64,000 nt of DNA from Dokdonella sp. (lineage in GTDB: Bacteria > Pseudomonadota > Gammaproteobacteria > Xanthomonadales > Rhodanobacteraceae). Each line of letters opens with the position of its first letter. The first letter of the stretch is position 1. Of this stretch, positions 1-9,371 are shown one piece after another. A program made the position numbers and the translations under genes. Under the pieces are notes generated by a model. That model saw nothing but the letters and a program-made list of their open reading frames with translations, had not been told where the DNA came from and did not search any database. Where the stretch lies: NCBI RefSeq assembly GCF_019634815.1, contig NZ_JAHCAP010000011.1, positions 1-64,000 of the forward strand, read 5' to 3'.

Positions 1-315
1 CGGGAAAGGATTAATCTGGATTTGTTAGCAATCAACACTGCTGAGTGCCAAGTTTAGCCGCGCAGCAAGCCCTTGGGGAAGGGGGCTGCGGGCACGACGT
101 CCAGATGGAGTCGCCCGGGGCACATTCAAGGTTTGCAGCCCACGGGTTACATGTCTTGCTCGTGCGCAGCGAACCCGGCGCTGCCGCGACGGCGTGCACG
201 CCGGCATCCGGCGCCCTGCCCTCGCAGGTGCGGGACCTGCCAGGTTGCAGGCCTGATAGACTCCGGCGTTTGCACTGTCTGGCCGCAGCGGACGCGGGCT
301 TTCCTGGGGATCCTC
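1..315. other. Leading non-coding stretch
   Basis: No convincing gene lies in this stretch. Open frames here are extensions of frames belonging to, or antisense to, the secreted nuclease that follows. It probably holds the promoter of that nuclease. A TGATAGACT-like -10 element near 250-258 is the only regulatory candidate I can see, and it has no clear -35. Confidence 0.5.
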
Positions 316-2538
316 ATGTCCAAACGTCAATCCACGGCGCGCATCGCGTCGAGCCTCCTGCTTGTCCTGTTCACGCCGTACGCCGCCGCACAGTACGTCT
401 CGCTGGTCGGTGGCACGCCACCCGTGCAATCCTTCGACAGTCTCGCTGCCGCCAATACCGGTACCAGCGTGCCTGATGGCTGGTCCTTCGTCGAAGCCGG
501 CACCAACGCCAACACCAGCTATGCAGCAGACGATGGCACGCTCAACAGCGGCAACACCTACAGCTACGGCACGGTCGGCAGCAGCGAGCGCGCGCTGGGC
601 TCGATCCGATCGGGCAGCCTGCAACCGACCTTCGGCGCACAGCTGCGCAACGACACCGCCAACGCGCTGAGCGAGATCGTCGTGAGCTACACCGGCGAGC
701 AGTGGCGCCTGGGCGCAAGCGGTCGTGCCGATGCGCTGCAGTTCCAGTACAGCCTCGATGCCACTTCGCTCGTCGACGCCGCGGCAACCTGGACTTCGAT
801 CTCCGCACTCGATTTCGCCTCGCCCGTCACCAGCGGTGCAATCGGCCCGCGCGACGGCAATGCCAGCGCCAACCGCAGCGTGATCAGCGCCTCGATCACC
901 GGGCTCAATCTCGGTGTCGGTCAGAGCCTTTGGGTGCGCTGGGCCGATCAAGACATCCAGGGCGCCGAAGACGGCCTGGCGATCGACGATGTCAGCTTCG
1001 CGGTCGCCGGCGGTCCGCCGGTCGATAATCCGCCCACCCTCGTTTCGACCTCTCCCGCGAACGGCGCGGTCCAGGTGCCGCTCGCGGCGACGCTCGCTGC
1101 GGTCTTCAATGAACCGGTCACGCTCGGCAGCGCCTGGTACACGCTCAGCTGCAGCATTTCCGGCGCGCACACGCTGGCTGCGAGTGCCGGGCCGACCAGC
1201 TATACCTTCACCGTCGCACCGGCTTTTGCGCAGGCCGAGTCCTGCACCTGGACCTTGCACGCATCCGAGATCACCGACCTCGACGGCACGCTTGATACGC
1301 TCACGGGCGGCGACGTCGTGATTGGCTTCGCGACCTTCGATCCACAGAACATTCCGCCGCCGACCATCGTCTCCACGCAGCCGGTCGACGGCGCCGTCAA
1401 CGTGCCGCGTGCTGCCGACATCCGCATCGTGTTCAATGAAGCGGTGACCGCCGATGCGGGAGCATTCGCGCTCTCCTGCGCCGGCAATCCTCAGGCGATC
1501 ACCGCCAGCGGCGGCGGCACGCAACACGTGCTGACTCCGGATCAATTGCTGCCCGCCGGCGCCGCCTGCGTGTTCACGATCGATGGCAGCCTCGTGCACA
1601 ACGGCTCGGGCATCGCGCTGGGCACGGCGGCACCGATCCACTTCAGCGTCGCCGACAGCAGCACGGTCGATGCCTATTACCAGCACGTCAACACCAGCTC
1701 GCCCGCGCAGTTGCGCTGCTCGCTGCACGAGACGATCAAGGGCCACACGATCTATCCCTACAGCGGCTCGGGCACCAACACCTGGACCATACTCGAACTC
1801 GCCCAGCAGGATCCGAACAATCCGGCCAAGATCATCGATGTCTACCGCAACCGCTCCTACAACACGGTCAGCGATCGCGCCGGCCAGGGCGGCGGCCTCA
1901 CCTACAACCGCGAGCACACCTGGCCCAATTCGCTGGGCTTTGCCAACAGCAGCCTGGCCGCCTACACCGACACCCACATGCTGTGGCTGTCGGACAAGGA
2001 CCAGAACGCATCGCGTGGCAACAAGCCCTATGCGAACTGCAGCAGCGGTTGCGGCGAATTGGCCACCGAAGCCAACAATGGCGTCGGCGGCCCCGGTCAT
2101 TCCAACTGGGTCAAGACGCCCGATGGCAGCACCGGCTCGTTCGAAGTATGGGATCACCGCAAGGGCGAAATGGCGCGCGCAATGTTCTACATGGCGATCC
2201 GCTACGAAGGCATCAGCGCCGAGGATGCGCATGATGGCAACATTCCCGATCTCGAGCTCACCGATACGCGCAGCCTCATCGTCAATACGAACAACACCGC
2301 GGCCAAGGCCTACATGGGCCTGCTCACCGACCTGCTCGCCTGGCACCTGGCCGATCCGCCCGATGCCGAGGAAGTCGCGCGCAACGACCTCATCCAGACC
2401 TTCCAGGGCAACCGCAATCCCTTCGTCGATCACCCCGAGTGGGCGACGCTTGCGCTGTTCCAGTCGAGCCAGCCCGCAAATTGCGAACTGGCGCAGCCGG
2501 ACGACACGATCTTCAGGAACGGCTTCGAGTCGAACTGA
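316..2538 (+). CDS. Secreted endonuclease I family protein with Ig-like domains
   Basis: Predicted extracellular nuclease of the endonuclease I (EndA/NucM) family, 740 residues. A signal peptide ends near AAAQ (about residue 24), which supports the ATG at 316 over longer upstream frames. Next come a beta-rich exported region (residues 25-230), two Ig-like repeats of the SbsA/Big_5 kind (starting about 236 and 347, each with a VxSTxPxxGAVxVP opening), and the nuclease domain (about 455-720) with the family motif NREHTWPNSLG near residue 531. Likely role is extracellular DNA or RNA degradation for nutrients. The C-terminus DTIFRNGFESN matches the tails of two other exported proteins in this window. 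Typical EndA is about 235 residues, so the N-terminal two thirds is accessory. The family call is secure; the substrate is inferred. Confidence 0.88.
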   Translation: MSKRQSTARIASSLLLVLFTPYAAAQYVSLVGGTPPVQSFDSLAAANTGTSVPDGWSFVEAGTNANTSYAADDGTLNSGNTYSYGTVGSSERALGSIRSGSLQPTFGAQLRNDTANALSEIVVSYTGEQWRLGASGRADALQFQYSLDATSLVDAAATWTSISALDFASPVTSGAIGPRDGNASANRSVISASITGLNLGVGQSLWVRWADQDIQGAEDGLAIDDVSFAVAGGPPVDNPPTLVSTSPANGAVQVPLAATLAAVFNEPVTLGSAWYTLSCSISGAHTLAASAGPTSYTFTVAPAFAQAESCTWTLHASEITDLDGTLDTLTGGDVVIGFATFDPQNIPPPTIVSTQPVDGAVNVPRAADIRIVFNEAVTADAGAFALSCAGNPQAITASGGGTQHVLTPDQLLPAGAACVFTIDGSLVHNGSGIALGTAAPIHFSVADSSTVDAYYQHVNTSSPAQLRCSLHETIKGHTIYPYSGSGTNTWTILELAQQDPNNPAKIIDVYRNRSYNTVSDRAGQGGGLTYNREHTWPNSLGFANSSLAAYTDTHMLWLSDKDQNASRGNKPYANCSSGCGELATEANNGVGGPGHSNWVKTPDGSTGSFEVWDHRKGEMARAMFYMAIRYEGISAEDAHDGNIPDLELTDTRSLIVNTNNTAAKAYMGLLTDLLAWHLADPPDAEEVARNDLIQTFQGNRNPFVDHPEWATLALFQSSQPANCELAQPDDTIFRNGFESN

Positions 2539-2759
2539 AGATCCACCGGCAACGGCCGCCCTGCTTCACGCGAGGCGGCCGATTGCCGATGCTGATTTGC
2601 GTCGAATCTCGACCGAAGGTTGCCGGAAAAACCGGAGGATGCCCTTCTCTGTGACGGGAGAAGGGACAATGCAGTTGAAGTCCAGCGCCAACCGGATTCC
2701 CGATTCCCGATTCCGATTTGTGCGACCATCGCAGACCCCTTCGCTGCTCCTCGCCTCGC

Positions 2760-3080
2760 ATGTCCGCCCTGCTCGTCCACTGCACCTGTCCCGACGCGGC
2801 CAGCGCGCAGCGCATCGCCCGCACATTGGTCGAGGAGCGTTTGGCCGCCTGCGTGCAGATGGTGCCGGCGGTGCAATCGGTGTATCGCTGGCAGGGACAG
2901 GTCCAGCATGACGATGAAGCGTTGCTGCTGATCAAGACCGCATCGGTGTGCTGGGACGCATTGGTCGCGCGCGTGACCGAGCTGCACCCCTACGAGGTTC
3001 CGGAATTGCTCGCTTTCAGCGCGAGCAGCGGCAGCGCGCCCTACCTGCATTGGCTGGACACACAGACAGGCGCGCCGTGA
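2760..3080 (+). CDS. cutA: CutA divalent-cation tolerance protein
   Basis: A 106-residue protein of the CutA1 family: small ferredoxin-fold trimers linked to divalent metal tolerance, with unclear biochemical function. Family signatures seen are LVHCTCPDAASAQRIARTLV at the N-terminus, LAACVQMVPAVQSVYRWQG with the conserved Cys, and HPYEVPELLAF near the middle. The chosen ATG (MSALLVH) gives the normal family length. The frame opens earlier, but that part has no similarity. It sits 71 bases upstream of dsbD, and cutA-dsbD is a common proteobacterial gene pair (cutA was formerly named for copper tolerance and dsbD for cytochrome c biogenesis), so co-transcription is likely. Confidence 0.93.
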   Translation: MSALLVHCTCPDAASAQRIARTLVEERLAACVQMVPAVQSVYRWQGQVQHDDEALLLIKTASVCWDALVARVTELHPYEVPELLAFSASSGSAPYLHWLDTQTGAP

Positions 3081-3151
3081 ACGTTGCCGCTGGAAAATGG
3101 TCAAAGCCCGGCCCGCCGCTCGCGCGAGGCCATCATCGGGAGATTCGCTTC

Positions 3152-5377
3152 ATGTTCAAGCCGTGGATCGCGCTGCTCGGCGCCTGCCTGTTTGCAGGTG
3201 GCGCAATGGCACAGGCGCAGGATGGCCTGTTGCCGGTCGAGCAGGCCTTCAAGCTCAGCGCCAGCGTCGCCGAACCCGGCCGCATTGCGATCAAGGTCGA
3301 AATCGCCAAGGACTATTACCTGTATCGCGAGCGCATCAAGGCCAAGAGCAGCCAAAGCGATCTCGCACTCGGCCATCTCGAACTGCCTGCCGGCGAGCCC
3401 GTGCACGACGAGTTTCAGGGCGATGTCGAGATCTATCACGGCAGTCTCTCCGCGAGCCTGCCTTACACGCTCGCGCAAGCGATCCAGGGCGCCGCTGTCA
3501 CCATCACGGTGCAGGGCTGCCACGAGATCGAACCCAAGATCTGCTACCCGCCCCATCCGACCCAACTCAAGCTCGACCTGCCGGCTTCCCCGGCAGCGGC
3601 TGCGCCCGCGACCGGGCTGCTGAGCGCTGGCCAGGCGCCCTTGATCCAGCTTGGCAGCAACCAACCCGGCGCGATCGGCGTGGCGACGCAGATGCCGCTG
3701 CCGGCCGAGCAGGCTTTCGTGTTCGAAGCCATCGCACTCGGCCCGACCAGGGTGCTTGCGCGCTGGTCGATGCCCAAGGGCTATTACCTCTATCGCGACA
3801 AGAGTGACGTCGCGATCGCCGCGGGCAAGGGCGTCGCGCTCGGCGCGCCGCAATGGCCCAAGGGCGTCGATCACACCGATGAGCACTTCGGTACCGTGCC
3901 GGTGTACTTCGACGAAGTCGAACTGCCGATCGATCTCGCGCGCGACAACGGCGCCGCGCAGTCGATCACCCTGCACGCCGAGTATCAGGGCTGTCAGGAC
4001 AACGGCATCTGCTATCCGGTGATGCAGAAGGACGTGACGATTGCGCTGCCCGCGGCGAGCGCTGCGGAACTGTCCGCGGCCAAGGCCGCCTTCGTCCCCG
4101 CGCCAGCGCGCGCAGCCTCTCCCGACGCCTCGGCCGACAACGCCTCACGCAGCAGCGCGCCACGGCAGGCGCCGACAAACCTGCTGGTGGTGCTGCTGTC
4201 GGCCCTGCTCGGCGGCCTGATCCTCAACCTCATGCCCTGCGTCTTGCCGGTGCTTTCGCTCAAGGTGCTTGGCCTTGCCCACAGCGGCGAGAGCGCACAG
4301 GCAGCCAAACGCCACGCCTTGATCTACACCGCCGGCGTGCTGGTCGCGTTTGCCGCGGTCGGGCTGGCGGCGCTCGGCCTGCGCGCCGCGGGTCATGCGC
4401 TGGGTTGGGGCTTCCAATTGCAGCAGCCGCTGTTCGTCGGTGCCCTCGTCTACGTGATGTTCGCGATTGGCTTGAGCCTGTCGGGCGTGTTCAACATTGG
4501 CGTCGGCCTCACCAATATCGGCAGCGGCCTTGCCGCGCGCCGGGGCGCCAGCGGCGATTTCTTCACCGGCGTGCTCGCGGTGGTGGTCGCCAGTCCGTGC
4601 ACGGTGCCCTTCATGGGTTCGGCCTTGGCTTACGCGTTCACCGCATCGGCGTGGCTGGGCTTGTTGGTCTTCCTCATGCTCGGTCTGGGACTGGCCCTGC
4701 CGTTTCTCTTGATCGGCTTCGTGCCCGCGCTGGCACAGCGCCTGCCGCGACCGGGCGCGTGGATGGAAACGCTCAAGCAGTTGCTCGCGTTTCCGCTTTA
4801 TCTCACCGCGGTCTGGTTGGCGTGGGTGCTCGGCAACCAGCGGGGCATCGACGCGGTCGGCTACCTGCTGGCAGGGGCCGTGGTGCTCGCGCTCGGCCTG
4901 TGGGCCTGGGAGCGCAGTCGTTCGCGCAGTTTCGCCCTGCGTGCGATTGCGGCCCTGGTCGTGCTCGCGGCGTTTCTGCCGCTGGCGCGCATCCATGCGC
5001 TCGCACCGGTTTCGTCGCAGGCCGCCGCCAGCGACGCCGTCCCCTACTCCGCGCAGCGTCTGGCCGAGCTGCGCGCCGCAGGTCGCGGCGTCTTCGTCGA
5101 CATGGGCGCCGATTGGTGCGTGACCTGCAAGGTCAACGAGAAGGCCGTGATCCACACCGATGCATTCCGCGACCTGCTCAAGCGCAATGACATGGTGCTG
5201 ATGACCGGCGACTGGACCAATTCAGACCCGGCGATCAGTGCCTTCCTCAAGGACTACAAGGCAGTCGGCGTGCCGCTCTATGTGGTGTTCCGCGCCGGTC
5301 AGGAAGGGCCGGGGCAAGTGCTGCCGACCGTGCTCACCCACGGCATCGTCGAAAGCGCGCTCATCGGCAGTCCCTGA
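3152..5377 (+). CDS. dsbD: Thiol:disulfide interchange protein DsbD with duplicated alpha domain
   Basis: Inner-membrane electron conduit passing reductant from cytoplasmic thioredoxin to periplasmic thiols. It is 741 residues, long for DsbD (usually about 570). A signal peptide ends at AMAQAQ. The extra length is a second N-terminal DsbD-alpha domain: the first has Cys123/Cys131 (CHEIEPKICYPP), the second Cys281/Cys287 (CQDNGICYP), each preceded by a PVEQAF/PAEQAF opening and a YYLYR motif. The eight-helix core follows from about residue 340 with the two conserved membrane cysteines (LMPCVLPVLSLK, ASPCTVPFMG). The C-terminal thioredoxin-like domain carries WCVTC (Cys656, Cys659). The next gene, 11 bases on, is a TlpA-like thioredoxin and a plausible client. 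Confidence 0.95.
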   Translation: MFKPWIALLGACLFAGGAMAQAQDGLLPVEQAFKLSASVAEPGRIAIKVEIAKDYYLYRERIKAKSSQSDLALGHLELPAGEPVHDEFQGDVEIYHGSLSASLPYTLAQAIQGAAVTITVQGCHEIEPKICYPPHPTQLKLDLPASPAAAAPATGLLSAGQAPLIQLGSNQPGAIGVATQMPLPAEQAFVFEAIALGPTRVLARWSMPKGYYLYRDKSDVAIAAGKGVALGAPQWPKGVDHTDEHFGTVPVYFDEVELPIDLARDNGAAQSITLHAEYQGCQDNGICYPVMQKDVTIALPAASAAELSAAKAAFVPAPARAASPDASADNASRSSAPRQAPTNLLVVLLSALLGGLILNLMPCVLPVLSLKVLGLAHSGESAQAAKRHALIYTAGVLVAFAAVGLAALGLRAAGHALGWGFQLQQPLFVGALVYVMFAIGLSLSGVFNIGVGLTNIGSGLAARRGASGDFFTGVLAVVVASPCTVPFMGSALAYAFTASAWLGLLVFLMLGLGLALPFLLIGFVPALAQRLPRPGAWMETLKQLLAFPLYLTAVWLAWVLGNQRGIDAVGYLLAGAVVLALGLWAWERSRSRSFALRAIAALVVLAAFLPLARIHALAPVSSQAAASDAVPYSAQRLAELRAAGRGVFVDMGADWCVTCKVNEKAVIHTDAFRDLLKRNDMVLMTGDWTNSDPAISAFLKDYKAVGVPLYVVFRAGQEGPGQVLPTVLTHGIVESALIGSP

Positions 5378-5388
5378 GCGCGGCGGCG

Positions 5389-5925
5389 ATGTTGCAACGC
5401 CCCCACCTCTGGATCGTGCTCGCGGCCCTGCTCGCCGCGGGTGCGGGTGCGCTCGCCGGGCACTGGCTCAAGCCGCAGCGCGGCGGCGCTGCCTACGCCG
5501 AAGTGGGTCGCCTGCGTGCCGATTTCGCGCGACCCGATGTCGACGGCAGCTTGCGCCACATCAGCGAATGGAACGGCAAACTCGTCGTCCTCAACTTCTG
5601 GGCCAGTTGGTGCGCGCCCTGTCGCAACGAGATGCCCTTGCTCAGCAAGGTCGCCCAACGCGAGGCACCCCATGGCCTTGCGGTGGTCGGCATTGCGGTG
5701 GACGAGACAGCGGCCACGCGCGACTTTCTTGCCGACCACCCCGTGAGCTATCCGATCCTCATCGATCCGCCCGCATCGAAGCGCGATTTGTCGTCAACGT
5801 ACGGCAATGCGCGGCGAGTCCTGCCCTACACGGTGCTGATCGGGCGGGATGGGCGCATCCTCGCCCAGCATTTTGGTGAGTTCAGTGCCACGGCGCTCGA
5901 TGAGTGGATAAAACCACATTTGTAG
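5389..5925 (+). CDS. TlpA-family thioredoxin-like protein, membrane-anchored
   Basis: A 178-residue periplasmic thioredoxin-fold oxidoreductase. An N-terminal hydrophobic helix (residues 6-25, LWIVLAALLAAGAGALAGHW) acts as an uncleaved anchor or signal. The active site is NFWASWCAPCRNEMPLL with Cys75 and Cys78, and the DETAATRDFLADHPVSYPI and PYTVLIGRDGRI segments are typical of the TlpA/ResA/AhpC-TSA group. Starting 11 bases after dsbD, it is almost certainly co-transcribed and probably kept reduced by DsbD. Its client could be cytochrome c maturation or copper-site assembly; the sequence does not decide. Confidence 0.9.
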   Translation: MLQRPHLWIVLAALLAAGAGALAGHWLKPQRGGAAYAEVGRLRADFARPDVDGSLRHISEWNGKLVVLNFWASWCAPCRNEMPLLSKVAQREAPHGLAVVGIAVDETAATRDFLADHPVSYPILIDPPASKRDLSSTYGNARRVLPYTVLIGRDGRILAQHFGEFSATALDEWIKPHL

Positions 5926-6021
5926 CCAATCTCGGCAAAACTCTCGCAAACATCGCCGAACTGGACAGATCAGGCCCGAGCGACCAGACTAGCGCCCCTG
6001 TTTTGAGACCCGGACTGCCTG

Positions 6022-6468
6022 GTGGCGAAGATCCTCGTTCTGCACGGCCCCAACCTCAACCTGCTCGGCAGCCGCGAGCCGGAGATCTACGGCCACACGA
6101 CCCTGGCCGAGATCGACGCCGATCTCGCCGCACGCGCGAGCGCGGCCGGCCACGCCCTGACGAGCCTCCAGTCCAATGCCGAGCACATCCTGATCGAGCG
6201 CGTGCATGCCGCGCGCGCCGACGGCACCGCCATCATCCTCATCAATCCGGCCGCCTTCACCCACACCAGCCTCGCGCTGCGCGACGCGCTGGCCGCGGTC
6301 GGCGTGCCCTTCATCGAGGTCCACCTCAGCAACATCCACGCGCGCGAGTCATACCGCCAGCATTCCTGGTTTTCCGATCTTGCAGTCGGCGTGATCTGCG
6401 GACTCGGACCCATTGGCTACGGCCTGGCACTGGCCGCGGCAATTGCCCGCATCGAACGCACCACCTGA
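6022..6468 (+). CDS. aroQ: 3-dehydroquinate dehydratase, type II
   Basis: Third enzyme of the shikimate pathway: anti-dehydration of 3-dehydroquinate to 3-dehydroshikimate, cytoplasmic dodecamer. At 148 residues it has the standard length. The opening [17 protein letters not shown] carries the catalytic Tyr and the Arg of the lid loop, and [16 protein letters not shown] and the [11 protein letters not shown] end are classic. The start is GTG at 6022, forced because homology begins within two residues of it. It opens the conserved aroQ-accB-accC-prmA cluster, so the shikimate and fatty-acid genes are probably co-expressed. Confidence 0.96.
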   Translation: MAKILVLHGPNLNLLGSREPEIYGHTTLAEIDADLAARASAAGHALTSLQSNAEHILIERVHAARADGTAIILINPAAFTHTSLALRDALAAVGVPFIEVHLSNIHARESYRQHSWFSDLAVGVICGLGPIGYGLALAAAIARIERTT

Positions 6469-6516
6469 TCACTGCGCGCCGAGCGCAAACCGGCGTCGCC
6501 CCACCGAGAGAAGCCC

Positions 6517-6987
6517 ATGGATCTGCGCAAGATCAAGAAACTCATCGACCTGCTCGAGGAATCCAACCTCGCCGAACTGGAAATCAAGGAAGGCGAGGAA
6601 ATCGTGCGCCTGTCGCGCATGCCCAAGGGCATGGTGATGTCGGCGCCCGCGATGTCGGCGCAACCCATGCGCGTCGAGGCCCCTGCCAGCGCCGCGAGCG
6701 CGCCGGCTGCCGCAGCGCCCGCACCCGCCGCGGGCAGCAAGGCGCTGCCCGAAGGCACCGTGGTCAAGTCACCGATGGTCGGCACGTTCTACGCCTCGGC
6801 CAATCCGGAAGCTCCCCCCTTCGTCAAGGTCGGCCAGAGCGTCAAGGCCGGCGACACGCTCGGCATCATCGAAGCGATGAAGATGTTCAACCAGATCGAA
6901 GCCGATGTTGCCGGCACCGTGCTTGCCATTCTCGTCGACAGCGGTCAGCCGGTGGAATTCGACGAACCCTTGTTCGTGATTGGTTGA
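6517..6987 (+). CDS. accB: Biotin carboxyl carrier protein of acetyl-CoA carboxylase
   Basis: Carries biotin between the AccC carboxylase and the AccAD transferase in the first committed step of fatty-acid synthesis. The 156-residue protein has the helical N-terminus ([16 protein letters not shown]), an Ala/Pro-rich linker (about 50-80), and the biotinyl domain with EAMKM, Lys122 being the biotinylated residue. It also has the protruding-thumb region [17 protein letters not shown] found in bacterial AccB. A GAGAGAAG ribosome-binding site precedes the ATG. accC begins 13 bases after its stop. Confidence 0.97.
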   Translation: MDLRKIKKLIDLLEESNLAELEIKEGEEIVRLSRMPKGMVMSAPAMSAQPMRVEAPASAASAPAAAAPAPAAGSKALPEGTVVKSPMVGTFYASANPEAPPFVKVGQSVKAGDTLGIIEAMKMFNQIEADVAGTVLAILVDSGQPVEFDEPLFVIG

Positions 6988-7000
6988 AGCGACGAATCCC

Positions 7001-8368
7001 ATGCTCGAAAAAATCGTCATCGCCAATCGCGGCGAAATCGCGCTCCGCGTCCTGCGTGCCTGCCATACGCTGGGCATCCGCACCGTGGCCGTGCATTCGA
7101 CCGCCGATCGCAATCTCAAACATGTCGGCATGGCCGACGAGGCGATCTGCATCGGGCCTGCGCCTTCTGCCGACAGTTACCTCAACATCCCGCGCATCAT
7201 CGCCGCCGCCGAAGTCACCGACGCCCAGGCGATCCATCCGGGCTATGGTTTTCTGTCGGAGAACGCCGACTTCGCCGAACGCGTGGAGAAGTCGGGCTTC
7301 ATCTTCATCGGTCCGACCGCGCCGGTGATCCGGCTGATGGGCGACAAGGTCGAGGCGATTCGCGCAATGCGCGCCGCGGGCGTGCCCTGCGTGCCCGGCT
7401 CGGGTGGCCCGCTCGGCGATGACGTGGTAGCCAATACCAAAATCGCGCGCGAAATCGGCTACCCGGTCATCATCAAGGCAGCCGGCGGTGGTGGTGGCCG
7501 CGGCATGCGTGTGGTGCACACCGAAGGACATCTGTCGAGCGCGATCCAGATGACCAAGTCCGAAGCCAAGGCCGCGTTCGGCAATGGCGAGGTCTACATG
7601 GAAAAGTATCTGGAGAATCCGCGTCACATCGAAATCCAGGTGCTCGCCGACGGCCAAGGCAACGCGATTCATCTGGGTGAACGCGACTGCTCGATGCAGC
7701 GCCGTCACCAGAAGGTCGTCGAGGAAGCGCCCGCGCCGGGCATCACGCCCGAACAACGCGCGCAGATCGGCGAGGTTTGCGTCGAGGCCTGCAAGCGCAT
7801 CGGCTATCGCGGCGCCGGCACCTTCGAGTTCCTCTACGAGAATGGCCGCTTCTACTTCATCGAGATGAACACCCGCATCCAGGTCGAACACCCGGTCACC
7901 GAATTGGTCACCGGCATCGACCTCGTGCGCGAGCAACTGCTGATCGCGGGCGGCGAGAAGCTCTCGATCCGCCAGAGCGATGTCGTGCTCAACGGCCACG
8001 CGATCGAGTGCCGCGTCAACGCCGAGGATCCCGACAGCTTCCTGCCCAGTCCGGGCACGGTCAAGCGTTTCGAATCACCGGGTGGACCGGGCGTGCGCGT
8101 GGATACGCACATCTACGACGGCTATCGCATTCCGCCCAACTACGATTCGATGATCGGCAAGCTCATCGTGCATGGCCGCGACCGCGCCACCGCGATTGCG
8201 CGCATGCGCATCGCACTGTCGGAAATGGTGATCGAAGGCGTCAAGTCGAACATCCCGCTGCAGCAGCGCATCATGGCCGATGGCGGCTTCCAGAGCGGCG
8301 GCCAGAACATCCATTACCTGGAAAAGCGCATGGCCGAGATGCGCGAGAAGTCGATCGGCCTGGGTTGA
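7001..8368 (+). CDS. accC: Acetyl-CoA carboxylase biotin carboxylase subunit
   Basis: ATP-grasp enzyme that carboxylates biotin on AccB using bicarbonate and ATP. It is 455 residues, the expected size. Visible landmarks are [20 protein letters not shown] at the start, the glycine-rich ATP loop [46 protein letters not shown] with the catalytic Glu/Arg, and the C-terminal barrel-sandwich hybrid ending near [11 protein letters not shown]. The ATG at 7001 is chosen over an upstream in-frame GTG inside the end of accB because family homology starts at MLEK. Confidence 0.97.
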   Translation: MLEKIVIANRGEIALRVLRACHTLGIRTVAVHSTADRNLKHVGMADEAICIGPAPSADSYLNIPRIIAAAEVTDAQAIHPGYGFLSENADFAERVEKSGFIFIGPTAPVIRLMGDKVEAIRAMRAAGVPCVPGSGGPLGDDVVANTKIAREIGYPVIIKAAGGGGGRGMRVVHTEGHLSSAIQMTKSEAKAAFGNGEVYMEKYLENPRHIEIQVLADGQGNAIHLGERDCSMQRRHQKVVEEAPAPGITPEQRAQIGEVCVEACKRIGYRGAGTFEFLYENGRFYFIEMNTRIQVEHPVTELVTGIDLVREQLLIAGGEKLSIRQSDVVLNGHAIECRVNAEDPDSFLPSPGTVKRFESPGGPGVRVDTHIYDGYRIPPNYDSMIGKLIVHGRDRATAIARMRIALSEMVIEGVKSNIPLQQRIMADGGFQSGGQNIHYLEKRMAEMREKSIGLG

Positions 8369-8395
8369 TTCCGGCCCGCGATCGATCAACCCACG

Positions 8396-9295
8396 ATGTG
8401 GCTCGAACTCTCCCTCACGATCCGCGCCAGTGACCAGGAGCGCACCGAACTCGCGCTCGAGGACGCCGGCGCGCTTGCGGTGACCTTGCTCGACGCCGAC
8501 GCCGACACGCCCAACGAGCGCGCGATCCTCGAACCCGGGGTCGGCGAGACGCCATTGTGGGGCGAGATCGCCCTGTCGGCACTGTTCGACGCCGACACCG
8601 ATCGCGCGGGCCTGCTGCAGGTTCTGCTCGATCTGCTGCCCGAGCTCGAACCCGCGCAGCTGCGCTTCCGCGAGATCGCCGATCAGGACTGGACGCGGGT
8701 GTGGATGGAGGACTTCAAGCCGATGCGCTTCGGTCGGCGGCTGTGGATCTATCCCTGGAACTTCGAGCCGCCCACAGATGAACCCGATGCGGTGATCGTG
8801 CGCCTCGACCCGGGGCTGGCCTTCGGCACCGGCACGCATCCGACCACGGCGCTGTGCCTGGAATGGCTCGATGGTCTCGATCTCGCCGGCAAGCAGCTCA
8901 TCGATTTCGGCTGCGGTTCGGGCGTGCTCGCGCTCGCCGCACTCAAGCTCGGCGCGGCGCAGGTGATCGGCATCGACAACGATCCGCAGGCGCTGCAGGC
9001 GAGTCACGACAATGCCGAACGCAATGCGGTGGCCGATCGTCTCGAACTGTACGCGCCGGAAGATTTCACCGACACACCCGCCGATGTGTTCGTCGCCAAC
9101 ATCCTCGCCGGCCCGCTGGCACAGCTTGCGCCCCGTTTCGCACGCTCCTGCAAACCCGGTGCACCGTTCGCGATCTCGGGCATCCTGCGGGGCCAGCACG
9201 AAGAACTGCTGACGATCTACGCGCAGTGGTTCGAGCGACTGCAGGTGAGCCAGCGCGAGGATTGGGTGCGCATCGATGGTCGGCGGCGCAGCTGA
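8396..9295 (+). CDS. prmA: Ribosomal protein L11 methyltransferase
   Basis: SAM-dependent methyltransferase that trimethylates L11 at several amino groups. It is 299 residues with the N-terminal L11-recognition domain (1-60, MWLELSLTIRA), the linker WTRVWMEDFKPMRFG, and the Rossmann domain with LDPGLAFGTGTHPTTALCLE and DFGCGSGVLALAALKLGA for SAM binding, then VANILAGPL, the NPPY-like position of the PrmA family. Last gene of the aroQ-accBC-prmA cluster, 27 bases after accC. Confidence 0.95.
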   Translation: MWLELSLTIRASDQERTELALEDAGALAVTLLDADADTPNERAILEPGVGETPLWGEIALSALFDADTDRAGLLQVLLDLLPELEPAQLRFREIADQDWTRVWMEDFKPMRFGRRLWIYPWNFEPPTDEPDAVIVRLDPGLAFGTGTHPTTALCLEWLDGLDLAGKQLIDFGCGSGVLALAALKLGAAQVIGIDNDPQALQASHDNAERNAVADRLELYAPEDFTDTPADVFVANILAGPLAQLAPRFARSCKPGAPFAISGILRGQHEELLTIYAQWFERLQVSQREDWVRIDGRRRS

Positions 9296-9371
9296 ACTTG
9301 CGCCAGCGCAGTGCCGATTCCGTGCGCCACGGTGACTAGAATGTCGTTCGGTTCCTGCCCGTGAGGTCCTC

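Noticed and set aside
25..2433. An 802-codon minus-strand frame opposite the secreted nuclease
   Set aside because: Low-complexity Val/Gly/Arg-rich translation without a domain or ribosome-binding site; the plus strand encodes a clear endonuclease I. It is a GC-rich antisense artefact.
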